Origin: Desulfuromonas sp.
GTDB taxonomy: Bacteria; Desulfobacterota; Desulfuromonadia; Desulfuromonadales; Desulfuromonadaceae
Length of the DNA stretch: 38,152 nt
Assembly (NCBI GenBank): GCA_021162745.1
Contig: JAGGYC010000132.1
Coordinates: 1-38,152 of the forward strand
Direction of reading: 5' to 3'
Below the pieces are notes generated by a model that did no database searches, was not told where the DNA came from, and worked only from the letters and a program-made list of their open reading frames with translations. The position numbers and the translations under genes are program-made. The stretch's first letter is position 1, and the number at the start of each line of letters is the position of its first letter. This document shows, one piece after another, positions 16,188 to 24,669 of the stretch.

Positions 16188-19100
16188 GTGGAACATCTAT
16201 ATCGCCTATGTTATTTCTGGCTGATGATTGTTGCCGTTTCGGGTCTATGGCCACCGGTGGCGTGTGCTGAAGACAACGTATCGCAAAGGGTTCTGCTCCT
16301 CCATTCCTACCATCAGGGACTCTCCTGGACCGACGCAATCACTCAGGCCGTTCAAACTGAACTCGCTGATCACTCTGTGGAATTGGTTATCGAATATCTG
16401 GACAGTAAACGCCGCCCGCTGATTGATGTGTGGCCGCCGATGAGCCATGCCTTGGCGCAAAAATATCCGTCTGATTATTTTGATGCCATCATCGTCAGCG
16501 ATAATAATGCATTGCAGTTTATGAACTGCGAGCGGGAGAAGATATTCCCCGAAGTGCCGCTGGTGTTCTGCGGTATCAATCATTTTCAGCCCAAAATGAT
16601 CCATTTTTTGCAGCCACGGGTCACGGGAGTGACAGAGGAAATTTCTGCTCTGGAAACGGCCCGCTTGATGCAGCACCTGCAGCCTGACCTGAAACGGCTG
16701 ATTGTTGTGTCAGGGGTAACGGAAACAGCGGCCATTAATGAGCTGAACTGTCGTTATCAACTTCACCAGATTGAAAGCCAGCTAACGCTGGAATGGTGGC
16801 ACGGGTTGGAAAGTAATGTGCTGTTTGAACGACTGGCACAACTGAATCCCCGACAGGACGGCGTGTTATTGCTTTCTTATAGTCGTGATGCCAGTGATCG
16901 CTATTTCAGTTTTGAAGAACAGGGACGGCTGTTATCGACAGCTTCCACGGCACCGGTTTATGGCTTGTGGGATTTTTATCTCGGCACGGGAATCATGGGC
17001 GGCGCTGTCGCCAGCGGACAGGACCAGGGGGTACTGGCGGCCACCCTGTGCCTGCGTTTGCTGCAGGGCCATGCAGCGGACGATCTGCCGGTGCAGCGTC
17101 ATACTTCCGGGAATTTGCTGGTTGATCAACGCGTTCTGAACCGTTTTCAAATATCGGATCACCGGCTTCCTGACGAAGCAACGGTTCTGTTCCAAAAACA
17201 TTCCTTCTATCGACAACACACGCGGGAATTCTGGTTGGCGGTGACGATCTTTATGTTGCTGTCGCTTCTCAGTCTTCGTCTGGTGGCCAGTAAAAAACGA
17301 CTGGCGCGGATTGCCCGCGATGTGCGCGAGAGCCAAAAGCGTTTTACGGATGTGACCAATAGCCTTAACGATGTTCTGATTCTGCTTGACCCTCAACTGC
17401 GGGTGCAGTTGATGAACGAGGCTGGCATGCGTGCCTATCATGTCGATCCTGACAACTATCAGGGTCAGCTGTGTCATGAGTTGTTCTGGAACTCTTCCAT
17501 CCCCTGTGAAAACTGCCCGTCGCTACAGGTGATGAAAGACGGAAACGTTGCCAAGGCGTTCCGTTTCCGTGACCACGGTCAGGTGCTGGATCGATCGATA
17601 TATCCCGTTTATGGTGATGCTGAGCAGTTGATTGGTACTGCGGTTATCGCTTCTGATATAACAGAGCGCTACCATGCCGAACAGGCTCTACGCAGAAGCC
17701 AGGAACAGCTACGCGATGTTGCCAACAGCATGCCGGGTGCGATCTTCCAGTTCAGCGTCCCGGCGTTCGGGCAGAAGAAAATGAACTATGTCGGTGGAGG
17801 AATCCGTTCCCTGGCAGGGCTGGATAAAAGCGTCGATATTATGCAGCCGTCACTGTTGCTCGAAGCGATCGTCGCTAATGACCGGCGGCGAGTAATGCAA
17901 TCTTCTTTGCGGGCTGCACGCCAGGAAACCATCTGGGACGACGAGTTCCGCTTCGCAACGCCTCAGGGTGAAAAATGGGTGCATGGCCGGGCTTACCCGC
18001 GTAAGGAAGATGATGGTTCAATAATCTTCAATGGTGTTTTGACTGATATCAGCGGCCGTAAAGTGATCGAGGCCGAGCTCGAACATCGGGTCAATCATGA
18101 TCATCTGACGGGACTGGCTAATGCGCTGCTCTACCGGGACCGTCTTGAACATGCCCTGGTTCGAACCCGCCGCCATGGGGAGATGCTGGCAGTGGTGATG
18201 CTTGACCTTGATCGTTTCAAGGAGATCAACGACAGCCTCGGTCATGCGGCTGGCGATGATCTGTTGCAGCAGGTCAGTCGGCGACTGCAGGACCACCTGC
18301 GCGGTGACGATACCGTTGCCCGCCTCGGCGGCGATGAGTTTATGGTGCTATTGGAAGGTTTGCGCGATCCGGACAGCCTGGTGTCGGTGCTGGAGAAGAT
18401 GATGCAGACCTTTACTCAGCCTTTCTGGGTTGAAGGTCAGGAGCTACGTATTGCGTCCAGCGTGGGTGTTACAACCTTTCCAGAGGGCGGTGACAGCGTT
18501 GAAAGTCTGATTAAAAATGCCGATGTGGCCATGTATAAGGCGAAAAAAAATGGCGGAGGGCACTATTATTTTTATGCAGAAGAGTTGACCGAACTGGCGC
18601 TGGAACGTCTGACGCTGGAGCGGGACCTGCGCAAGGCGCTGGAGCAGAATGAGCTGCTTCTGCATTACCAGCCCAAGGTCGATCTAGTCAGTGGCGAGCT
18701 GATTTCGTTGGAAACGCTGTTGCGCTGGCCTCATCCACAGCGCGGCATGGTACCGCCGGATATCTTTATTCCACTGGCGGAAGCCAGCGAGCTGATTCTG
18801 CCGCTGGGTGAATGGGTATTGAAGGAGGCATGTCGACAGGCCTGCCGCTGGCGTGAGCAGGATCTCTATTTTGGCCGGGTGGCGGTGAACATCTCTCCCG
18901 TGCAGATCAAGCGTGGTCGTCTACTGGAGACAGTTAAAAATGTTCTACACGAAACAGGAGTGGAGCCTGCAAGTCTATGTCTTGAGATAACCGAAACCTC
19001 ACTCATGGAAATTAATGACCAGATTCTGCGCGACCTGCATACCCTGCGGGAATGGGGAATATCGCTGGCTGTTGACGATTTCGGTACCGGATATTCTTCC

Positions 19101-19400
19101 CTGACCTATCTGAAGCGGCTGCCGATCAATACCCTTAAATTGGACAAGAGCTTTGTCGATGATCTGCCCCATAGTGATGAGAGTGCTGCCATTGCCCAGG
19201 CGGTTATCGCCATGGCTCATGCGCTGCAACTCAAAGTGGTGGCAGAGGGGGTGGAGAATGAAGATCAGCGTCAGTTTCTCCTCAATGCCGGTGCTGATCG
19301 GGGGCAGGGCTACCTGTGGGCGCGACCACAGGCCCAACCGGACTTCTCGGCTTTTCCAAAAAAATCTCATTTGACGTTTACCTGGTCACCGCTACGGTGA
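16188..19400 (+). CDS. Hybrid GGDEF-EAL c-di-GMP protein with ABC-type periplasmic sensor domain
   Basis: 1070 residues. A signal peptide (to about 27) is followed by a periplasmic ABC_sub_bind-type domain (about 33-320, starting VLLLHSYHQGLSWT), a membrane helix (about 352-372), two PAS domains (about 385-500 and 505-630, the first with a CPS-type Cys pair NxxIPCENCPS), then GGDEF and EAL. GGDEF is intact at 714-718, with an RxxD inhibitory site just before it (RGDD). EAL reads ETL at 842-844, with DDFGTGYSSL and AEGVEN intact, so phosphodiesterase activity is plausible. GTG start, AAGGGG five bases upstream. It probably links a periplasmic ligand to c-di-GMP, which often controls surface fibres and attachment. 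Confidence 0.92.
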   Translation: MEHLYRLCYFWLMIVAVSGLWPPVACAEDNVSQRVLLLHSYHQGLSWTDAITQAVQTELADHSVELVIEYLDSKRRPLIDVWPPMSHALAQKYPSDYFDAIIVSDNNALQFMNCEREKIFPEVPLVFCGINHFQPKMIHFLQPRVTGVTEEISALETARLMQHLQPDLKRLIVVSGVTETAAINELNCRYQLHQIESQLTLEWWHGLESNVLFERLAQLNPRQDGVLLLSYSRDASDRYFSFEEQGRLLSTASTAPVYGLWDFYLGTGIMGGAVASGQDQGVLAATLCLRLLQGHAADDLPVQRHTSGNLLVDQRVLNRFQISDHRLPDEATVLFQKHSFYRQHTREFWLAVTIFMLLSLLSLRLVASKKRLARIARDVRESQKRFTDVTNSLNDVLILLDPQLRVQLMNEAGMRAYHVDPDNYQGQLCHELFWNSSIPCENCPSLQVMKDGNVAKAFRFRDHGQVLDRSIYPVYGDAEQLIGTAVIASDITERYHAEQALRRSQEQLRDVANSMPGAIFQFSVPAFGQKKMNYVGGGIRSLAGLDKSVDIMQPSLLLEAIVANDRRRVMQSSLRAARQETIWDDEFRFATPQGEKWVHGRAYPRKEDDGSIIFNGVLTDISGRKVIEAELEHRVNHDHLTGLANALLYRDRLEHALVRTRRHGEMLAVVMLDLDRFKEINDSLGHAAGDDLLQQVSRRLQDHLRGDDTVARLGGDEFMVLLEGLRDPDSLVSVLEKMMQTFTQPFWVEGQELRIASSVGVTTFPEGGDSVESLIKNADVAMYKAKKNGGGHYYFYAEELTELALERLTLERDLRKALEQNELLLHYQPKVDLVSGELISLETLLRWPHPQRGMVPPDIFIPLAEASELILPLGEWVLKEACRQACRWREQDLYFGRVAVNISPVQIKRGRLLETVKNVLHETGVEPASLCLEITETSLMEINDQILRDLHTLREWGISLAVDDFGTGYSSLTYLKRLPINTLKLDKSFVDDLPHSDESAAIAQAVIAMAHALQLKVVAEGVENEDQRQFLLNAGADRGQGYLWARPQAQPDFSAFPKKSHLTFTWSPLR

Positions 19401-19412
19401 TCAGGTAAACGT
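19374..19412. repeat. Long palindrome overlapping the sensor-gene stop
   Basis: ACGTTTACCTGGTCACCG, loop CTA, then its complement with a single G-T mismatch: an 18-bp stem including the last codons and the TGA stop of the sensor gene. No T-run follows on either strand. It may stabilise the mRNA end or block read-through into the convergent operon. Confidence 0.85.
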
Positions 19413-19447
19413 CCTGAGCGTTGATTGCGCTTGGTGGAAGAACAGTG

Positions 19448-20485
19448 TTAATCAGATTTCAATCTGATCACTTCAATGGTGGTGATCGCCTGGACGTCGC
19501 GATCATCGGTGTAGTCTGGACCGACAATAACGCGAAACTTGCCCCCCTGTTCAATGGGGTCGCCATCGGCGGTGTCGGCAAGGAGAATTTGCTCGCCCAG
19601 AGTGGAGACCATCAATTCCCCCATGGAGAAGCTGGAACGGTAGCCATCCGTCGCTGAGAGGATAACGATCTGATCCATCTGTAATTTTGCCCCGGCATCC
19701 TTGAGGATTACGGCCAGTGGGGTGCCACTGAAGGTGTGCAGGCCGTGGTAGCCGCGACCGACGCCGACCACTTTTTTGGTGATTTGACGGCGTGGGTAGC
19801 GTTTCAGGCTGGTGATATGCAACGGGTTGCTGACCGCACCGTTGATATGTATCTGCGGCGAAAAGAGCCTAGCATCGCGATTAACCGTGATGGCGGGGCG
19901 AACATCCACCACATCGATATTGACCACCCCTTCGAGGAAACGATCGCTGTAAAAATCGCCGGTGATTACCAATTTAGACAGGGCAATAGGGCGGTAGAGC
20001 TGTTGCATGGCAAACTGGAAATCCTCCGGTTCATGGCACATGGTGCAGTTGTTTTTTGTCGGTAGCACCGGGGTGGATTCATAGGATAACACCACCTCCG
20101 CCGGGTTGTGATAGAAGATTTCGCCCCACGACAGCACTACTTTTTTGCCCTTGGCATCACTCAAGACGATGGTGGCATCGACGGGCTTTTTGAATGTGGA
20201 GCCTTTTTGTTCGATGTTGGCCATGGCGAGCAGGGTGCGTAGGGGAACAGCACGGTGGTGAAATACGCCGTGATAAGCGCCATTGCTGGTGACTTCGTTA
20301 TGCTGCACCTCGACGGATTGCAGCCGTTGCAGATCCGCCAAGGTCAGCTGCATGGGATGATTGACGGCACCGGTGATGGTGAGTAGCGGTTCTGTCGGAG
20401 AGGTTGTGTCGGCAGCGAGCGTGCTGGAGCCCAGATACAGGAAGAACAGCAGTGCCGTAATTGAACGTGTCAGGGTGATTCTCAT
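19448..20485 (-). CDS. Periplasmic SUOX-fold protein with one c-type heme site
   Basis: 345 residues with a signal peptide (ALLFFLYLGSSTLAA). Two copies of the oxidoreductase molybdopterin-binding (sulfite-oxidase, PF00174) fold are suggested. The first starts LLTITGAVNHPMQLTLADLQRL. The second starts IHINGAVSNPLHITSLKRY and ends with FSGTPLAVILKDAG, VILSATDGYRSSFS, GGKFRVIVGPDY. Between them lies CTMCH, a single heme c site. These are the only two cysteines, so the Mo-ligating Cys of true sulfite oxidases is missing and Mo catalysis is unlikely. ATG 20483-20485 overlaps the stop of the ResB-like gene (ATGA). Last gene of the TonB operon. Possible role: heme-linked sensor or reductase of the imported ligand (inferred). 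Confidence 0.75.
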   Translation of the reverse strand: MRITLTRSITALLFFLYLGSSTLAADTTSPTEPLLTITGAVNHPMQLTLADLQRLQSVEVQHNEVTSNGAYHGVFHHRAVPLRTLLAMANIEQKGSTFKKPVDATIVLSDAKGKKVVLSWGEIFYHNPAEVVLSYESTPVLPTKNNCTMCHEPEDFQFAMQQLYRPIALSKLVITGDFYSDRFLEGVVNIDVVDVRPAITVNRDARLFSPQIHINGAVSNPLHITSLKRYPRRQITKKVVGVGRGYHGLHTFSGTPLAVILKDAGAKLQMDQIVILSATDGYRSSFSMGELMVSTLGEQILLADTADGDPIEQGGKFRVIVGPDYTDDRDVQAITTIEVIRLKSD

Positions 20486-21246
20486 ACATTATCTCCATGG
20501 CGAAGTTTGCGAATGATAAAAAAGTAGCCCCCCATCAGCAGGCACATCAGGGTATTGCCCAGGATGATCAATGTCAGACCCGGATCTTGCTTGATGATCA
20601 CCTGTAAGCGGGGTGGTTGATTGGGCAGCGCCTTGCTGCTCATCACCAGATGATAGCTCACTCCCTTGTGCCACAGTGGATGCAGTACCTGTAATTGATT
20701 GGTGATGTTGTGGCCGTTATCGGTGAATTTCAGTTGCGCTTCACAGTGTTGCAGGTTCCCCATGAGTACGCCCGTAGCATGGAAGCTGCTGTGTTGTTCC
20801 AGCACCTCTACGTTGGTGGCGGCGATGGTGATCTGCTGACCGGCTACGCATCTCATTCTGGTTTTCAGCCCGGAGAATTCACTCAGGGCGTGTCCCGACA
20901 AAATGAATACAAAACATAGGTGCATCAGGGTGGGGCACAGCAACAATAATGTGTGTTTTTTGTCAGTATGATGTCGCCGTTGCCAGAGTTGCAGCATGCG
21001 CTGGCTGGAACAGGCTGCTATATTGCAAGCCAGCAGGGTGAGGAGCATCATCAGGCTGATCAACCACCAGCAGTCACCATCAATATTATTTTGTAACCAG
21101 TCGGGCAACAGTTGTGTGTTGATCTGCTGATAGCGTTTATCGCTGTTGGTGTATAACCCACCGATCACCAGATTGACGGTGAGCAGGTTGAGGGTCCAGA
21201 AACACAGCCTGGTGCTGGTCAGGCAGTTCCATAGCGTATAGATCAT
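20482..21246 (-). CDS. ResB-like cytochrome c biogenesis protein
   Basis: 254 residues. Three N-terminal helices (WTLNLLTVNLVIGGLY, WWLISLMMLLTLLACNIAAC, LCPTLMHLCFVFILSGHALSEF) are followed by a periplasmic domain and a last helix (LTLIILGNTLMCLLMGGYFFIIRK). This is the ResB/Ccs1 plan in a short form. With the CcsA-like neighbour it would form a system II heme ligase delivering heme to CxxCH proteins; the SUOX-like protein immediately downstream is the obvious client. It overlaps both neighbours by four bases, indicating translational coupling. Shorter than standard ResB (about 450). Confidence 0.75.
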   Translation of the reverse strand: MIYTLWNCLTSTRLCFWTLNLLTVNLVIGGLYTNSDKRYQQINTQLLPDWLQNNIDGDCWWLISLMMLLTLLACNIAACSSQRMLQLWQRRHHTDKKHTLLLLCPTLMHLCFVFILSGHALSEFSGLKTRMRCVAGQQITIAATNVEVLEQHSSFHATGVLMGNLQHCEAQLKFTDNGHNITNQLQVLHPLWHKGVSYHLVMSSKALPNQPPRLQVIIKQDPGLTLIILGNTLMCLLMGGYFFIIRKLRHGDNV

Positions 21247-22052
21247 TTCCCCTCCTGCTGGTGGGCCGTATTGTTTTGTTGTGTTGCGGGTTGTTGATTG
21301 ACTGTTTTATCGGATCCGGGTTTCGGCAGCAGCGGCAACCCATAGAACACTATGATGGCCATGCATGCAGCTACGATGGCGAAATAGGCCTTTTTGCGAT
21401 TATTGAATCCCTTCAAGAAAGGGGTGTGCAGGTAACTGCAGTAACAGCACCATACGGCGGCTGAATGGATGTGGCGCGTACCCCAGTGGAATAGTCCTCC
21501 CCACCCCAGATAGGTCCAGACACAACCGCTGAGTTGCGCCATGCTGTAAAATACAAAACCCCACACGGCATAACTGTTGAATGATTGAGTGTTGGTACGT
21601 CCGCGCAAAAATTGTAGCGCCAACCAGCCACTGAGGATAAAGCAGCCATGCGCCAGGTCTTCAAAAATGAAGAATAAGTAGGCACTCCAGGTTGGAGTAA
21701 ACGGTTTTGGCAGGTGGCATTCTGGGGGGAAGGCAAGAACCAACATCATTATCCCTGCCAGGGGGATCAGGGCAGACAATATGTGTGTTTGTTGCCGTTG
21801 TTTGTGCCACAGTAGTGCAATCATGGCTGCCAGGCACCAGGGGAGAAAGTGACCGGCGTGGAACACCCCCTCCAACGTGAAAAACCCATAGCGCCAGCAG
21901 CGCCCGAGTTGACTCAGGGTGTGGATTAGCACCCCCAAGGTTACACCCCAGCCAGCCCAACGCTGTTTGCCGCTTATATAGCACAGCAGACTGCCTAGAT
22001 ATACGACACCGGTCATTTGAAACAACAGGGTATAGAAAGGACTTAAAAACAT
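21243..22052 (-). CDS. CcsA/ResC-like cytochrome c assembly protein
   Basis: 269 residues, about eight membrane helices. The organisation follows CcsA (HemY-like heme handling). Conserved elements include HAGHFLPWCL, a Trp-rich WTYLGWGGLFHWGTRH, and the VWCCYCSYLH segment, which corresponds to the usual WGxYWxWDPKE-to-YLH region. The WDPKE core is not conserved (HWGTRH), so it is a divergent branch. A hydrophilic Gln/Asn-rich tail follows the last helix. It starts 49 bases after the TonB-receptor gene and overlaps the ResB-like gene by four bases. Confidence 0.75.
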   Translation of the reverse strand: MFLSPFYTLLFQMTGVVYLGSLLCYISGKQRWAGWGVTLGVLIHTLSQLGRCWRYGFFTLEGVFHAGHFLPWCLAAMIALLWHKQRQQTHILSALIPLAGIMMLVLAFPPECHLPKPFTPTWSAYLFFIFEDLAHGCFILSGWLALQFLRGRTNTQSFNSYAVWGFVFYSMAQLSGCVWTYLGWGGLFHWGTRHIHSAAVWCCYCSYLHTPFLKGFNNRKKAYFAIVAACMAIIVFYGLPLLPKPGSDKTVNQQPATQQNNTAHQQEGK

Positions 22053-22101
22053 AATATCTCACCAAAAAACCGGCGGCAGCACTGCTGCCGCCGGGGGAAT
22101 A

Positions 22102-24108
22102 TTAAAACTTCGCGTTCATCCCCAGCAGAAAGCTGCGACCCTGTTGCAGATAATCATAGTTGATATAATTTTTGTCGGTAAGGTTGTCGAGTTGCAAAAA
22201 CAGCTTGGTGTCAATACCGGCCACTGTCGATAATTTCTGTTCAAGGCGCATGTTTAACAGGAAGTAGTCCGGCATTTTGGTCCAAGTCCCATCGTCTCTT
22301 TTATTCATTTTGTAGTTATAGAACTGACGCTGGGTGTAGGAACCCTGGGCAGAGATCAACAGGCCGAAGGGAAAGTCGTAGCGCATGTCGAGGTTGGCGC
22401 GATGGCGGGGGCGACCTGGTAATTCGCGACCGGTATCCTTATCCTTGGTGAGCATATAGGTGTAATTGAATCCAGCCCTTAAGTGATCTGTAATATCAGC
22501 GTTAACGGTCGCTTCCAGTCCCTGAATACGGGATGATCCAATATTTCTATAGTATGAGATCTTTTCTTCCCCTTGAAAGATATTGTCGCGGTAGATCAAA
22601 TCTTTTATATCGTTATAGAAGTAGACTACAGAACCATCGATGCTTGGATTGAATTGATGATCAAGACCGATTTCGTAGGCGGTTGTTTGTTGTGGTTGGA
22701 GGTTTGGGTTGCCACCGACCATGTCGCTGAACAACTCCTTGAGGTGAGGAAATCGGGTTTTCTTGCTCACCGAGGCGTGGATTGTGGTGGCATTGCTGGC
22801 CGTGATAACCATACCGATTTGTGGATTAAATGTGCTGTCGGAATCGGGCACCGGTTGCTCGATACCATCACTTTCAGCTTTGCGGGGATCGTAGTAATCC
22901 CAACTGGTGCCGATCACCACTGACAGCCAGTTGTTGATGGTGATCTCATCTTCCACGGCCAGGCTGTAGATATCGCTTTCGTACTCACCAATATCCTCCC
23001 AGCTGTCACCCGGGTTGCTGACTTCAGAATGTTGACTGTTGTCGCGCGTGAAACTGGCACCGATCTTCAGGAAGTTAACCTCTCTCGCATTCCAGAACGC
23101 TTGTACATTACCACCGGTGCTGTAGTTGTCGCGCCCAGATTTATAGAACCATCCCCTGTTGCTGGTGTCGGTATCCTTCAGGGTGTTGTCCTGATCAACG
23201 TAAAAAATGTTTGTTTTAATTCGCAACTGTTTGTTGAAACGGTGCTCACCGATCAGACTCACCTGCCATTGTTGCCAATCACTGAACTCCCAGTCGTTGT
23301 TGGGAATTCCCTTCTCGTTGTTGACGTAGTTCATGACCAGATAAAGTTTGGAATTATCGTTGGGGGTGTAGCCCAGTTTGGCATTAACACTTTGCTTGGT
23401 GTAGTCACTGCCATCGCGCTTGCCGCCATCTTCATTGAGGTTCGACCCAATGCCGAATTTGTCACTGTGTTCGTCAAAATCGCTAGACAGGCGAAAACCG
23501 TCACTTTCACGGAAGGTGTAATTGACCCAGTAGTTGAATTTGTCACTGCTGCCGCCGTGAGAGACGGAGTAGTTCTGGGTGTCGTAGTCGCCAAAGGAGG
23601 TGGTGATATCTGTTTGTGGTTTGGAGGTGCCACGTTTGGTAACAATGTTGATAACGCCACCCATGGTATTGGCTCCATACAGCACCGAGGAAGCACCCTT
23701 GGTGATGGTGATTTTAGCAATGGAATCAACGGGGATCAGGGATAGATCGAGCATATGATCGTATTGACCATAGATTGCAACGCCATCGACCAGCACCTTG
23801 AGGTCGCTCTGTTCAAAACCGCGTATGGAGACGGTTTGTTCTGAACGGTTATTTCCTGCGGTTTGAATGTTGATGCCGGGTAGCAGTTTCAGGGCATCGG
23901 AAACATTTTCTGCGCCACGCAACTCCAGGTCCGTGGCGGTGACCTCGGTCACCGTGGTGGCGAGGTTAACGGTCTGTTTTTCTCCGGTGACGATCACTTC
24001 GCCGAGGGTAAACACCGCTTTAGATTCGTCGGCACTGGCCGACCATCCCGGGGTTGCGGCTAGCAACATCATGCCGGTGATGAAGGTGACTATTGTTGTT
24101 TTGATCAT
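22102..24108 (-). CDS. TonB-dependent outer-membrane receptor
   Basis: 668 residues. The signal peptide ends GWSASA, followed by a TonB box (LGEVIVTG), a plug domain (DALKLLPGINIQTAG to GVINIVTKRGTSKP, including VSIRGF and VLVDGV), and a 22-strand-type barrel ending in a C-terminal Phe (LGMNAKF). It uses proton-motive energy from TonB-ExbBD to import a scarce ligand. The barrel is closest in feel to the BtuB/CirA/vitamin-or-siderophore group, but the ligand cannot be read from the sequence. It is first in a four-gene operon with CcsA-, ResB- and SUOX-like genes, and its promoter has two ModE-like boxes, suggesting molybdate, tungstate or a chelated form (inferred). Confidence 0.9.
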   Translation of the reverse strand: MIKTTIVTFITGMMLLAATPGWSASADESKAVFTLGEVIVTGEKQTVNLATTVTEVTATDLELRGAENVSDALKLLPGINIQTAGNNRSEQTVSIRGFEQSDLKVLVDGVAIYGQYDHMLDLSLIPVDSIAKITITKGASSVLYGANTMGGVINIVTKRGTSKPQTDITTSFGDYDTQNYSVSHGGSSDKFNYWVNYTFRESDGFRLSSDFDEHSDKFGIGSNLNEDGGKRDGSDYTKQSVNAKLGYTPNDNSKLYLVMNYVNNEKGIPNNDWEFSDWQQWQVSLIGEHRFNKQLRIKTNIFYVDQDNTLKDTDTSNRGWFYKSGRDNYSTGGNVQAFWNAREVNFLKIGASFTRDNSQHSEVSNPGDSWEDIGEYESDIYSLAVEDEITINNWLSVVIGTSWDYYDPRKAESDGIEQPVPDSDSTFNPQIGMVITASNATTIHASVSKKTRFPHLKELFSDMVGGNPNLQPQQTTAYEIGLDHQFNPSIDGSVVYFYNDIKDLIYRDNIFQGEEKISYYRNIGSSRIQGLEATVNADITDHLRAGFNYTYMLTKDKDTGRELPGRPRHRANLDMRYDFPFGLLISAQGSYTQRQFYNYKMNKRDDGTWTKMPDYFLLNMRLEQKLSTVAGIDTKLFLQLDNLTDKNYINYDYLQQGRSFLLGMNAKF

Positions 24109-24162
24109 GACTACCTCTCAATAAAATGGATACTGTGTGCAAAAAAACGATAGGGGGATAAT

Positions 24163-24202
24163 AGTGATCCGAGGCTGTGAACTCTAAACACGTCGGATCG
24201 CT
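24163..24202 (-). other. Inverted repeat in the leader of the TonB operon
   Basis: AGTGATCCGA and TCGGATCGCT, nine of ten paired, with a 20-base loop. It lies just downstream of the predicted start site in the untranslated leader (about 100 bases). It could form an RNA hairpin controlling the operon or be a further protein site. It does not match a riboswitch I know. Confidence 0.45.
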
Positions 24203-24216
24203 GTTTTACATATGGG

Positions 24217-24244
24217 TGCGTTATATATCTAGGGATATAACGCA
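24217..24244 (-). promoter_or_regulatory. ModE-like operator, box 1
   Basis: A perfect inverted repeat, TGCGTTATAT and ATATAACGCA, with an 8-base spacer. It closely resembles the ModE half-site pattern known in E. coli and predicted in other Proteobacteria (CGnTATATA, six to eight bases, TATATAnCG). It overlaps the predicted -10 element and spacer of the TonB-operon promoter, as expected for a repressor. Confidence 0.65.
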
Positions 24245-24250
24245 TGTCAG
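24222..24250 (-). promoter_or_regulatory. Sigma-70-type promoter of the TonB operon
   Basis: On the minus strand, -35 CTGACA (24245-24250), a 17-base spacer and -10 TATATA (24222-24227). Five of six and four of six bases match the consensus. The start site would be near 24215, giving a leader of about 107 bases. Confidence 0.6.
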
Positions 24251-24251
24251 T

Positions 24252-24275
24252 GGCTATATAGCAGTGTGTATAGCG
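24252..24275 (-). promoter_or_regulatory. ModE-like operator, box 2
   Basis: GGCTATATA, six bases, TGTATAGCG, seven of eight inner arm bases complementary. It has the same CGCTATATA-type half-sites as ModE boxes. Its centre lies 33 bases from that of box 1, about three helical turns, so two dimers would bind on the same face. It sits just upstream of the -35. Confidence 0.55.
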
Positions 24276-24657
24276 CAAAATCAAGAGCAAATACTCTTTA
24301 AATACAATTTCTTACTGTATACATGATGCGCTGTTACACAATGGGACATGCTGCATGAGATTGGCACGTCTTTATTGATTTATGGTTGGATTGTGTCCTT
24401 TTTTTAGTTAGGCCAGCTTGGTGAAACCCAGAAGTGATCATTGACGCAATTGCGTAAAACAGCGGACAGATTGTTTTGGATGAAATGCCCTGCTGACGTA
24501 TATGAAGCAGGGGCAAGGTTACATGTCGATTGCCGAGTTGTACTTATTTGTTAAGCTTGTTTACGTGTTGGTAGACCTGATTAATGGATGATTGAGGCGT
24601 ACCGGGTAGCGCACACTGTCCGCCGTTCGATTGCACCTGCTGCATTGTTGGTTGGAA
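24276..24657. other. Intergenic region between the TonB operon and the archease gene
   Basis: About 380 AT-rich bases. I see no gene, and no sigma-54 or RtcR-type promoter like the one that drives E. coli rtcBA. Confidence 0.5.
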
Positions 24658-24669
24658 ATGGAATCTGTT

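Noticed and set aside
19448-20485. Sulfite oxidase or similar Mo enzyme
   Set aside because: The Mo-ligating Cys is absent; the only two Cys form the heme site.
24276-24657. Sigma-54 promoter for archease-rtcB
   Set aside because: TGGCAC near 24361 lacks the -12 element GC at the right spacing.
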